A stretch of DNA of 64,000 nucleotides, from positions 1,535,452 to 1,599,451 of the forward strand of contig NZ_LT904908.1 of assembly GCF_900199705.1 (NCBI RefSeq), read 5' to 3'. How positions within the stretch are numbered: the stretch's first letter is position 1; each line of letters begins with the position of its first letter. Below the pieces are notes generated by a model that saw only the letters and a list, made by a program, of their open reading frames with translations, was not told the origin of the DNA and searched no databases. Origin of the DNA: Collinsella provencensis. GTDB lineage: Bacteria > Actinomycetota > Coriobacteriia > Coriobacteriales > Coriobacteriaceae. A program made the translations under genes and the position numbers. Below, piece by piece: positions 35,859 through 52,900 of the stretch.

Positions 35859-36721
35859 GGTTTCGTCACTTCCATCTTCTTTACGACAAAAGCCAACAGG
35901 GCATTGAGGGACAGGACAACCGCGAGCAGCACGGCGGCGGTTGCGTACGCTTCGCCGACGTGCAGGCCTTCGCACGAGAGCGCGTACATGTGGACCGCGA
36001 GCGTGCGGCACGAATCGAATAGCGCGCCGATGCCCTTTCCGGCAAAATCCGGTACTTGGGCGACGGTTCCCGCGGTGAAGAGCAGCGCGGCGACTTCTCC
36101 CACGCAACGTCCGAGCGCGAGCACGACGCCGCCGATGATCCCCGGCAGCGCCGATGGCAACACGCAGCGGAACACGACGAGCCCATGTCCTGCACCCAGG
36201 CCAAAACCGCCTTGACGGTACGCGTTGGGCACGCCCATGAGCGCCTCTTCAGAGGTTCGTATGATCACGGGCAGCACCATAATGGTGAGCGTGCAGGCAC
36301 CTGCCATGAGCGAAAGGCCCCAACCGCACGCGGTCACGAAAAAGAGCATGCCGAACATGCCGAAAATAATCGAGGGAATACCCTGGAGCGTCTCGGTGGC
36401 AATGCGCACCGCCCGTACGAAGCGATTTCCGGGCTTGGCGTATTCAACCAGGTAGATGGCGGCTCCCACCCCAACCGGAAAGGCGAGCAGCAGCGACAGG
36501 AGCGACATCAGCACCGTATTGACGAGTGCGGGCGTGAGAGACACGTTCTCCGACGTATAGTTCCAGCTGAACAGCTCGGGTGTGAGAAAAGGGATTCCTT
36601 TATACAGGATGTATCCCACGATAAGCATGAGCGCCGCAGCTGTCAGGCCGGCTCCGGCATAGGTTGCACCGCGTATGAGCTTCGACGAAAACCTCTCGGG
36701 TGCGTCTTTTGGCACTTTCAT
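35855..36721 (-). CDS. pstA: Phosphate ABC transporter permease PstA
   Basis: Permease of 288 residues with six membrane segments and the binding-protein-dependent permease loop ([20 protein letters not shown] followed by [19 protein letters not shown]), plus the Pst-typical [15 protein letters not shown]. It pairs with PstC to form the membrane channel. Its ATG overlaps the pstC stop as ATGA, and its stop overlaps pstB, so translation is coupled along the operon. Confidence 0.94.
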   Translation of the reverse strand: MKVPKDAPERFSSKLIRGATYAGAGLTAAALMLIVGYILYKGIPFLTPELFSWNYTSENVSLTPALVNTVLMSLLSLLLAFPVGVGAAIYLVEYAKPGNRFVRAVRIATETLQGIPSIIFGMFGMLFFVTACGWGLSLMAGACTLTIMVLPVIIRTSEEALMGVPNAYRQGGFGLGAGHGLVVFRCVLPSALPGIIGGVVLALGRCVGEVAALLFTAGTVAQVPDFAGKGIGALFDSCRTLAVHMYALSCEGLHVGEAYATAAVLLAVVLSLNALLAFVVKKMEVTKP

Positions 36722-37563
36722 TTCACTTCACCTTTTTCGCGGATGGCATTGAGCAGCAGTGTGACGAGCAAGATGAACACGAGGAGCACGACACCGGTGG
36801 CGATTAAAACTTCGCGATGCATGCCGGTGGCGTAACCCATCTCGAGCACGATGTTGGCTGTCAGCGTGCGCACACCCGAGAACAGCGAGTTGGGGAAGGC
36901 CGGGTTGTTGCCCGCCACCATCACGACGGCCATGGTCTCGCCCAGCGCGCGGCCGAGACCCAGTACGATGCTCGTCGCGATTCCCGATGAGGCCGCTGGT
37001 ACAACCACCTTATACACCGCATGTTCATGGTCCATGCCGAGTGCCAGTGCACCCTCGTAATATGACGCGGGCACTGCATCGAGAGCGTTGCGCGACACGG
37101 TGACCACGGTCGGCAGAATCATGACGCCCAGAATCAGGCTCGCGCTGATGATGGACATCCCGTTGCCCACACCTAGACCGCGGATACAGGGCACGATGAC
37201 GACAAGGCCAAAAAAGCCGTACATAACGGACGGGATGCCCGCGAGGAGCTCGACGCCCGCGCCGAGGATACCGCCGAATCGTGCGCCGGCGAAGCACGAG
37301 AGGAACACCGCGCACAGGAGGCCGGCGGGTACGGCAACCAACAGTGCTCCGGCTGTGACGTAGATGCTGCCTACGATCATGGGGGCGATGCCGTACAGGT
37401 TGTTCTCCGGGCGCCAGGTTGTTCCAAGCAAGAAGTCGAATAAGCCGACTTTCGCCATTGTGGGCACGCCGTTGACCAGCAAGAATGCACAAATGAGCAG
37501 AGTTGCTGCAATCGAAATGGCGGCAGTTGCGGCAAAGCACGCTCGGATGCACTTCTCGCGCAT
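36718..37563 (-). CDS. pstC: Phosphate ABC transporter permease PstC
   Basis: Permease of about 281 residues with six membrane spans, GIPSVMYGFFGLVVIVPCI and the permease loop (SRNALDAVPASYYEGALALG, then VYKVVVPAASSGI), followed by ALGETMAVVMVAGN typical of PstC. The reading frame runs upstream into pstS. Possible starts are ATG 37563 (GGGAG ten bases ahead) or GTG 37587 (GGGGA eight bases ahead). I chose the ATG because it begins the usual short N-terminus before the first helix. It follows pstS by about 40 bases. Confidence 0.92.
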   Translation of the reverse strand: MREKCIRACFAATAAISIAATLLICAFLLVNGVPTMAKVGLFDFLLGTTWRPENNLYGIAPMIVGSIYVTAGALLVAVPAGLLCAVFLSCFAGARFGGILGAGVELLAGIPSVMYGFFGLVVIVPCIRGLGVGNGMSIISASLILGVMILPTVVTVSRNALDAVPASYYEGALALGMDHEHAVYKVVVPAASSGIATSIVLGLGRALGETMAVVMVAGNNPAFPNSLFSGVRTLTANIVLEMGYATGMHREVLIATGVVLLVFILLVTLLLNAIREKGEVK

Positions 37564-37603
37564 GGCCTGTATGCTCCCGCGCTGCACGCCCGTGGTCCCC
37601 GCA

Positions 37604-38548
37604 CTAATCAATTTGACCCCAAGACGTGATTTCACCGATGTAGATCGATCGAATATCATCGGAGGAGATGGCGTCCAGCTCGGATTGCGGGGATACGATG
37701 ACCGCGATGCCGTCCAGGGCTATCGCGAGGCTCGTCAAACCGGCAGAGATTTCGGAATCCTCGAGCTCGCGGGAAACCATACCCAGGTCACACGTACCGT
37801 CAATGGTCATATTCACGCCTGTGGTCGAATCGGACTGTTGGACCTCGACGCTTACGCCGGGATTGGCTTCCCGGTATGCCTCGGCCAGTTTCTCCATCAC
37901 GGGAGTCACCGAGGAGGATCCCGCCACGGTGACTTTGCCTTCAGAGACAGTTGCGCTATAGGGAGCGCCGCCGTCGACGGCGATATAGTTGTTGTCGCTC
38001 ACGATTTGCTGGCCTTCCGTGCTCATGATGAAGGAGAGGAAGTCGTTGGCCGCCTCGCTCGGTTGGTCCTTTTTGACGATGTTGAATGGTCGGAAGATCT
38101 TGTAGTCGCCGGATTTGACGTTCTCAGGTGTGGCGTCAACGCCGTCGATTTGCAACGCTTTGACGCTGTCATCAAGGGAACCGAGCGAGATGTACCCGAT
38201 GGCGTTTTGGTCATCGGAAACGAGCGTCATCATGACGGCGGTCGAATTGGTGACGGTCGCGGCGGTTGTGGTCATGTCGACCTTGTTGCCGCTGGCATCC
38301 TTTTCTTCAATGCCGAAGAGCTCGACAAACGCGCTTCGCGTACCGGACCCGTTTTCACGCGTGTATACGGAGATCGTCGCCGCTTCGCCCTGTGCGGTGG
38401 AATCCGATCCACCGCTCGCCGTGCCGTCGCCGCATCCGGAGAGGGCAAACGTTGTGATGAACGCCATCGTTGCCATGGTGCCGGATAGGAAAGCCCGGCG
38501 GGTGGTTACAGGTCCGATCGAACGGGTGCTTACGGGTTGTGCAGTCAT
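37604..38548 (-). CDS. pstS: Phosphate-binding lipoprotein PstS, circularly permuted
   Basis: Lipoprotein of 314 residues with signal TTRRAFLSG and lipobox LSGC at about residue 38. The two halves of the PstS fold are in swapped order. The block that is normally C-terminal (VYTRENGSGTRSAFVELFG, NAIGYISLGSLDDSVKALQI, FLSFIMSTEGQQIV) comes first. The normally N-terminal block (TVAGSSSVTPVMEKLAEAY, GTCDLGMVSRELEDSE, ALDGIAVIV) comes second, ending at IGEITSWGQID. All expected segments are present, so the protein should still bind phosphate. AAAGGAAG precedes the ATG at 38548. First pst gene, 245 bp after phoR. Confidence 0.9.
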   Translation of the reverse strand: MTAQPVSTRSIGPVTTRRAFLSGTMATMAFITTFALSGCGDGTASGGSDSTAQGEAATISVYTRENGSGTRSAFVELFGIEEKDASGNKVDMTTTAATVTNSTAVMMTLVSDDQNAIGYISLGSLDDSVKALQIDGVDATPENVKSGDYKIFRPFNIVKKDQPSEAANDFLSFIMSTEGQQIVSDNNYIAVDGGAPYSATVSEGKVTVAGSSSVTPVMEKLAEAYREANPGVSVEVQQSDSTTGVNMTIDGTCDLGMVSRELEDSEISAGLTSLAIALDGIAVIVSPQSELDAISSDDIRSIYIGEITSWGQID

Positions 38549-38793
38549 GCGTCTTCCTTTCTCTTTGCATGATGGCGGAGAGGTCCAAGGCTCTGCTGGG
38601 GCCTCCCCGCCCGGGGGAGCCTTAAGCCTCTTCAAGGACTTCCCCACGGATGGGCTAATCCTCTTCGGGTTGCCCCACATAGGGCATTGTGGTTGTGCGG
38701 CGTAAAAGAAAGGTGGGACGCAGGTAAAGAAATGGCGTGCGTTTGTAAAACGATGCCGCGGGCGTTGCGGGCAACGCAAGAAGATGACGGCGG

Positions 38794-40218
38794 CTACAGC
38801 GGCAGATATACGGTGAAGCGAGAACCTTCGCTTGCGCTTTCGACGGTGATGGTGCCGTTATGCAACAGAGCGGCATGTTTGGCGATCGCGAGGCCAAGCC
38901 CCGTGCCTCCCGTCTTTTTCGAGCGGCTTTTCTCAACGCGGTAAAACCGTTCAAAAATCTTGTTGATTGATTTTTGGGGGATGCCGATGCCCGTGTCGCG
39001 TATCTCGATTTCCGCATGGGGACTGTCGTTGTTTGGGTGTCGCTTGCGGACGGTGACCCATACGTATCCCTGGGGCCTGTTATAGCGGATGGCGTTTTCG
39101 ATCAGATTGTGAATCATTTGCCCGAGTAGAGCTTCGTCGCCCTGCATGACCACGTGTTCGACATCAAGCATGAGACATACGCTGCAGTCATCGGCGAGCT
39201 TTTCAAGGCGCGCACTCGTTTTCTTGGTCAAAGCACCGAGGTCGACAGGGGAAAAATCTCCTTGACGAATCGCATCGGCATCGAGGCGGGACAAGGTGAG
39301 CACATCATCGATGAGCGCCCGCATGCTTTGCGCTTCGGAGTGGATGATCGCGCTGAAACGCACCATGTCTTCTTCGGGCACGACACCGGATTTCATGAGT
39401 TCGGCATATCCCGAGATTACCTGCAAGGGCGTTTTCATCTCGTGCGACACGTTTGCCGAGAAATCGCGGCGCATGCTTTCGGCTTTGGACAGTTGTCTGT
39501 TCTGGTTTTGCAAGGTCGTTTGCTGGGCGTCGATACGTGCAAGGAGGGGGATCGCCTCGCAATAGGGGGGATTATCGAGCGGGTGCTCCAAGTCGATTTG
39601 ATCGAACGGTTTGGTGACGCGCTTTGCAAGTAGTCGAGAGAGGGCGAATACGGATACCGCCGCAAGGAGAAGAATCACCGAGAGCGGGACGAGCAGGTCT
39701 CGCTCAAAGACTCCGAACACGGATCCCCGTGTTTCGGCCAAGCGGATGACGGAGCCGTTTTCAAGGGGCTGTGCGGCGTAGATCGTATAGGTCTCGAGGG
39801 TTTCCGAGTAGCGCCTCGTCGTACAGAGCCCTGTTTCGAACGCTTCTTGTATTTCCGGTCTGTCCAGGTGGTTTTCCAGCATCGCACCCTGTGAGGCCTC
39901 GCTGTCGTAGAGCACGCTGCCGTCGTGTGCGACCAGGGTGAATCGGGTGTCAAATGATACCTGGTTCTGCAGCACGTCGATTTGCGTCTGCTCGGGTAGT
40001 CCGTTCAGCATACCCGCGATGGTTTGGGTCTCAGCGCGTAGATCGGACTCGGCGTCCTGCTCGATGGAGGAATGGAATGCGCCCGTGAGCGCGGCGGCGG
40101 TCGTCACGATGCCCGCCAATGCCACGATGAGAATGCCGAAGAAGAGGCGTTTGGAGAGCGAGGGGACGCCCTTCGTCGCATGACGGGTTGCGAGGGGGAT
40201 ATCGTCGATACCGCTCAT
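38794..40218 (-). CDS. phoR: PhoR-type sensor histidine kinase
   Basis: Kinase of 474 residues with two membrane helices (about 22-46 and 178-198) flanking an extracellular region. Then come an H-box FSANVSHEMKTPLQVISGY with the phospho-accepting histidine, the N-box IHNLIENAIRYNRP, the G1 box EIEIRDTGIGIPQ, the F-box IFERFYRVEKSRSK and the G2 box GGTGLGLAIAKH. It overlaps phoB by four bases (ATGA) and precedes pstS, so it is assigned to phosphate-starvation signalling. The extracellular part resembles other Gram-positive PhoR/VicK-type sensors only loosely. Confidence 0.9.
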   Translation of the reverse strand: MSGIDDIPLATRHATKGVPSLSKRLFFGILIVALAGIVTTAAALTGAFHSSIEQDAESDLRAETQTIAGMLNGLPEQTQIDVLQNQVSFDTRFTLVAHDGSVLYDSEASQGAMLENHLDRPEIQEAFETGLCTTRRYSETLETYTIYAAQPLENGSVIRLAETRGSVFGVFERDLLVPLSVILLLAAVSVFALSRLLAKRVTKPFDQIDLEHPLDNPPYCEAIPLLARIDAQQTTLQNQNRQLSKAESMRRDFSANVSHEMKTPLQVISGYAELMKSGVVPEEDMVRFSAIIHSEAQSMRALIDDVLTLSRLDADAIRQGDFSPVDLGALTKKTSARLEKLADDCSVCLMLDVEHVVMQGDEALLGQMIHNLIENAIRYNRPQGYVWVTVRKRHPNNDSPHAEIEIRDTGIGIPQKSINKIFERFYRVEKSRSKKTGGTGLGLAIAKHAALLHNGTITVESASEGSRFTVYLPL

Positions 40219-41042
40219 CGTGCGATGTCCCGGAACCTATAGCCGACACCTCGCACCGTCTCGATGGAGCTCTCGGAGCCCGGGCACACCTCTCTCAACT
40301 TTTGGCGCAGCGTTTTGATGTGCATGTCCACCGTGCGCGTACCACCGGGGTATTCCAGGTTCCACACACGTTCGAGCAGGATATCGCGTGTGAGCACGCG
40401 GCCCTTCTGTTCAACGAGCGTGCACAGGAGCCGGAACTCCTTGCGCGTGAGCGTGACGGGCCGCCCGTCGACCATGGTGCGGTACTCATCGGGGAAGACC
40501 TCGATGGCCGCTCGTTTTTCGACCTTCTCGACGCGTACGCTTGTCGGGGCTTGGAGAAGCTGCGCTTGTGCGAAACGCGTGCTCCTGCGCAGCAGGGCGT
40601 TGACGCGGGAGACAAGTTCCATCATGCCAAACGGTTTGGCGAGGTAGTCGTCGGCACCCGCGTCGAGCCCGCTCACCTTATCGTATTCGGCGTCTTTTGC
40701 CGTGAGCAACATGATGGGAAGATACGTGGTTTTGCGCTCTGCGCGCAGTTGCTTCATAAGCTCGATGCCGTCGATACCGGGGAGCATGATATCCAGCAAG
40801 ACCGCTGCGGGTGGCCGCTCCATGCAGAGCTCGAGAAGGCTATTCCCATCATGAAACGCGATGACTTCAAATCCGGAATGCTCAAGGGCATAGCGCGTGA
40901 GGTTTCGGATGTTCTCGTCGTCCTCCACGTAATAGATAAGCGGTTTGCTTGATGTCGTCGCGCCCTCATGCGCGTCTGTTGCGTCGTGTAACGTTGAGCT
41001 CACGTTACCGTGCGCACTTGTACAACCGGACGTCACGTTCAA
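40215..41042 (-). CDS. phoB: PhoB-type response regulator
   Basis: OmpR/PhoB-family regulator. The receiver domain has the acidic pair YYVEDDENI, the phospho-acceptor aspartate in VLLDIMLPGIDG, LLTAKD and the lysine in LAKPFG. The C-terminal winged helix contains LTRKEFRLLCTLVEQKGRVL and VWNLEYPGGTRTVDMHIKTL. It controls the pst genes downstream. The frame opens with a TTG at 41042, and about 30 residues precede the receiver domain without a good ribosome-binding site. The true start may be the GTG at 41036 or 41003. Confidence 0.9.
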   Translation of the reverse strand: MNVTSGCTSAHGNVSSTLHDATDAHEGATTSSKPLIYYVEDDENIRNLTRYALEHSGFEVIAFHDGNSLLELCMERPPAAVLLDIMLPGIDGIELMKQLRAERKTTYLPIMLLTAKDAEYDKVSGLDAGADDYLAKPFGMMELVSRVNALLRRSTRFAQAQLLQAPTSVRVEKVEKRAAIEVFPDEYRTMVDGRPVTLTRKEFRLLCTLVEQKGRVLTRDILLERVWNLEYPGGTRTVDMHIKTLRQKLREVCPGSESSIETVRGVGYRFRDIAR

Positions 41043-41309
41043 TCACACCACACCTTCGATGTGCCGATGCCGGGCAGATGCTCCGGATCCATGAGATCGT
41101 CTCGCGGCCTGCTGTCGCAGGCATGTACGTGGCGACTTCATGTGAGCCCTGCGTGCCCGGCAAGCAGTTTCATGCGTTGCGTACCCATCAAATCGTATAT
41201 CAACGCGCATGTGGATAAGGACCTAGGAAGCGTAAAGATTTTGGCACGTGTGGGTAAAGCAACGGTAAAGTTCCGTATGACGCGTCCTGCCGATTCACTC
41301 AAATCACAT

Positions 41310-41321
41310 GAACATATGTTC
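41310..41321. promoter_or_regulatory. Candidate LexA/DinR (SOS) box upstream of rpoB
   Basis: GAACATATGTTC is a perfect palindrome and fits the Gram-positive SOS box GAACRNRYGTTC. It lies about 80 bases upstream of the rpoB -35 box and 268 bases from phoB. No SOS gene is adjacent, so the match could be chance. The rest of this 514-bp gap shows no gene. Confidence 0.35.
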
Positions 41322-41399
41322 GATTTATATAGGTTGAACAGGCATTTTGTTCAAGAAATATTTTGCTAATCCAAAAAGGCGATTGAGTCAAGCATTTTC

Positions 41400-41427
41400 T
41401 TGCCCAACGGTTTTCTCCTGATAAACT
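41400..41427 (+). promoter_or_regulatory. Candidate rpoBC promoter
   Basis: TTGCCC (41400-41405) and TAAACT (41422-41427) with 16-bp spacing, giving a leader of about 120 bases. rplJ-rplL do not precede rpoB here, so rpoB must have its own promoter. Confidence 0.45.
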
Positions 41428-41556
41428 GATAGGTTGCCTTAGCTGGCGGAGCTATGCCTCTACGCCGTACGTGCGAGTTCAAATGCTCAAGCGTTCGCGC
41501 CGCGATGCGCAGCCCTGCCGGATCAACCGCCTTTTCCAAGAAGGAGGAAACACCTG

Positions 41557-45057
<3,501 letters not shown>

Positions 45058-45063
45058 TTGACT

Positions 45064-49530
<4,467 letters not shown>

Positions 49531-49560
49531 GTGTCCTGATCACGCTTCCGAGGCATGAGC

Positions 49561-49597
49561 AGCGGGCCGCCTTCCCTACGGGGGGCGGTCCGCTTTG
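49561..49597 (+). terminator. Terminator of rpoBC
   Basis: AGCGGGCCGCC (49561-49571) pairs with GGCGGTCCGCT (one mismatch) ending at 49594, followed by TT. It closes the rpoBC operon, so the ribosomal str operon genes are not co-transcribed with it. Confidence 0.75.
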
Positions 49598-49827
49598 CGT
49601 TAGCGCGCCCTCGGCTCTGCTTCATCGCATGGAAAACGTTTTGAGATGTGGGCGAGGTCGGTTTGTAATCATAAAAGCCGCTGCGTTGTCTTCCGGAAAA
49701 ATGAATCACCCATCGTATTGATTTCGCTATTGTGTGTCCAGGTTGTTCCAACGCGCTTTGGTTTTAACTCAAAATGGCTTGAAGACAGCCGTTGAGAGAG
49801 TTGAGCGGAAATGTCGAAAAACTGGAA

Positions 49828-49890
49828 TGCCAGTTAAAGCTGAAGTATTATTTCAGCATATAATGTGCCAGTTAATATCCACATATGTGG
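49828..49890. promoter_or_regulatory. Repeat-rich promoter region of the surface protein gene
   Basis: TGCCAGTTAA occurs at 49828-49837 and 49866-49875. Between the copies is the imperfect inverted repeat GCTGAAGTATTATTTCAGC and a TATAAT (-10-like, 49859-49864). CCACATATGTGG (49879-49890) is a perfect palindrome just before the start codon. The arrangement suggests binding sites for one or more regulators. No good -35 box is visible. Confidence 0.5.
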
Positions 49891-49902
49891 GAGATTATAT
49901 TC

Positions 49903-52900
49903 ATGGATAGTTGCAACACAGGTCGGGTTTTTTTCCGCAAGTTTGTTGGTGCGATGCTTTGCGTTGCGCTGTTAGGCGCGATCATGGTGCAGGCATCGTT
50001 GGCCGAGACGCCAATATGGGAGTATGGGACAAAAGCAGCATCCGCAGGTCAGGGAATGTCCGGAGGGGGGCTCTTTGCGATATCTTCCGCTGAGGGACCT
50101 GGAATGGACGGTGTTGCGGGGCGCAGTAGCGATGGGATGGAAATTACCACCGCCGAGATCCGGGCGGAGGGCGTGACCAATCAAGCTTTGTCAGATGGAA
50201 GCTCTTTTACGGTTGACTTTTCCAAGCAGTTCACGCTGCACATTGCGGTGGAAAGCAAGCTGAATCTGGCGAACAAAAAGGTGGAGATCACCGTGCCCGA
50301 CGGGCTGACCGTGGTGGAATACCCGATCCCTGAGCGGGGCGGCATGGCGGAGAGCGTAACGCCTGAAAGCATTGACGATCTGCACAGTGTGAACAACTAC
50401 GGCGGTTACTGTCCTACAAATGGCACCATCACCTATTCCCTCAAAAATACGGCGGAAAAGAACAGCTTTAATATCGTTCTGGCACCGGACACCGTTCTCT
50501 GGAACAGAACAAAGGAGCAGACACTTGAGAATGCGCTGAAGATCAGGGTCTACACCGATGGCACAGACGGTCAAACATACCAGGAGCTTTCTGCCACCCC
50601 CAAGATTACGGGCGAATACAATGATACGGCTGATGACAACAGAGCCATCCAGACCGGCCCCAGACTGTCCCGGGTTGGTGTGAAGACTGGCGTGCCCACG
50701 GCGGCGAACCAGCCCTTTGCCCTGCGGCAAATCTGGATCAACCCGGACAAGGACTACATCGATATGCCCCAGTTCTTTAAGAAGCTGGAGATCACCATTG
50801 CCCTGCCATACTACACAAAAAATGGCAGCAATATTTATGCGGAACTCGACCATGTCACCTATGACCCGGCGGGACAGTCCACCAGGCCCAACCTGCTGGA
50901 TCCGAAAAATCACAAGGATGCGGACGGCGGCTATAAGGACGGCTTTAACTTCAAGAAGACGCAAAACGATATCGATCATACCGTCACACTGACATGGGAA
51001 AACTTGTATCTGGAGTATGGCCAGGACTACTTTACGCCCTACTTTAAGTGGACGTCTGATTGTGACGTCACAACTACAGATGCCGTCAAGTGGGGCAGCA
51101 ATTCGATTCTTAACACCGGTAAGAAAGCCCCCGGATGCTACGAGGGTAAAACGCCTACTGCCGGTGCTGCCTCCGCAGTGGGCGGAACGATCACCTGGCA
51201 GGATGACAGTATATGGTATCTCTATAATGGCGACTGCACTACGTTCAGCTTCACTGCTCAAGCAGGAGAGAGCATGAGTGTGAGCGGAAAAGCCAACAAT
51301 CAGCCAATCTATAATAATTACACAAGCGATTCCGGTATTACCTATTATCTGGGACAGTTCCATGTGGTCAATCAGGGCGGCGATAAGAGCGCTGCAAAGA
51401 CGGTGGAATTCACCTATAGAAACAATGATAAAATCGGAGTCACCGCCCAGAAGATCCCCGCAACCACGGGCAATACTGTGGAAGTCTGGTACACGACGAC
51501 AACGAACCCAACCGAGCAAAAGTATAGCGGCTCCCTCACCAGCAGCGGCGGCTTTGTCACCTTTACCGCTGATATGGCAAGCCTTGTCGAGGGCGAGTAT
51601 TTCACCAAGATCAAGGCCAGCGTAGGCAGCTATGAGAAGGACTACGTGGGCTATGTGTCCTCCCGTGACCAGGATCCCACATCGGGATACGCCACCACCT
51701 TCGGCAAGCTGCTGACCGCAGAGGCGGGTACGTATACCAACTTTGCTTCCATGAAAATGTACGATACCGCTTCAGGTGATAGCACGGCCAAATCGGACAA
51801 CTATACCGTAAAGGTCACAAACACAAGGGGCGAGATCCCTCTGGCCATGGAGCAGGCGTATGAGGAGAATTCCTTGGAGCGGCTTCCCATTCTGAGCAAG
51901 ACCTCCGCAACGGCGGGAGAGACCATTACCTTCAACGGTCTGCTCAGCTCCTCCGCTTATCCCTATTCCTCCAACAATGTTACGACGGATCAGGAAATCT
52001 ACATCCGTCTGCCGGAGAAGATAACTGTTGAAAATCTAAAGCTGTATCAGGAGGAAGGAAGAACGGCAGATAAGGTATTTCTGCTCGATGCAGTCATGGA
52101 GACTGTGAAGAATCCCCGAAGAACAGAAATACCCGAAACCGCATACAAGTTTGAGGCTGTGACATCTGCCGAAGCAGGCTACAAGCTGTACAAAATCACC
52201 TTTACGAACCAAGATGATCCCGCAAAGGTTGGCTGGTTCACCGATGGGCTGGGGCAGTACCAGATCGGGATTTCCTTTGATATGAAGATCGCCAAGGATG
52301 CCGACGCCATGACCCTGGATATGCGGGACTGTGTACGGTTCAAGAGCGCATCCCTGACCTCCACGTCCAACAACGGCACCCTGGCCCAATATCAGGTTAT
52401 GGATGATGGGGTGCGGTACAGCACCTTCAACGTCAACGCAAAGGGCACAAAGCTGTCTGTAGTGGCGGCAAGGCTGGGCCTGACCTTCACTTTCGGCGCA
52501 AGAATGACAGATAAGAATTCTACGGCTGTGTTCGATGCTACGAAGTATTCCAGCTTTGAGAATGACAAGCAAAAGGTCTATTTGAAAGACGCAGATCACG
52601 TGGTGGACATGCTGTTCACCCTGAAGAATGAAACGGGGCGAGCGTTCTCTAAGGAAGACGCCCAGGCCTTCTATTACTTTATTCCGGTGCCTAAGAAAGG
52701 CGACTTGTGGGATAGCCATATGCAGGATACGGCATTTGAATTTGATATGAATCTGACTAGAGCACCGGAGCTCTGGATTGGTGGAAATCATCAAGGTGAG
52801 ATTCAGGTCACCTATGCCACGGATATCGAATCAACGGCAACGGCGGGTGAAGCCAAGCATTACACCAATACGGATAATTACATGACAGAGGATAAGCTGT

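Noticed and set aside
49650..49690. GAGGTCGGTTTGTAATCATAAAA resembling one end of the palindromic family (first bases GAGGTCGGTT)
   Set aside because: Only about 10 bases match well and no partner arm or internal signature follows. At most a decayed fragment.
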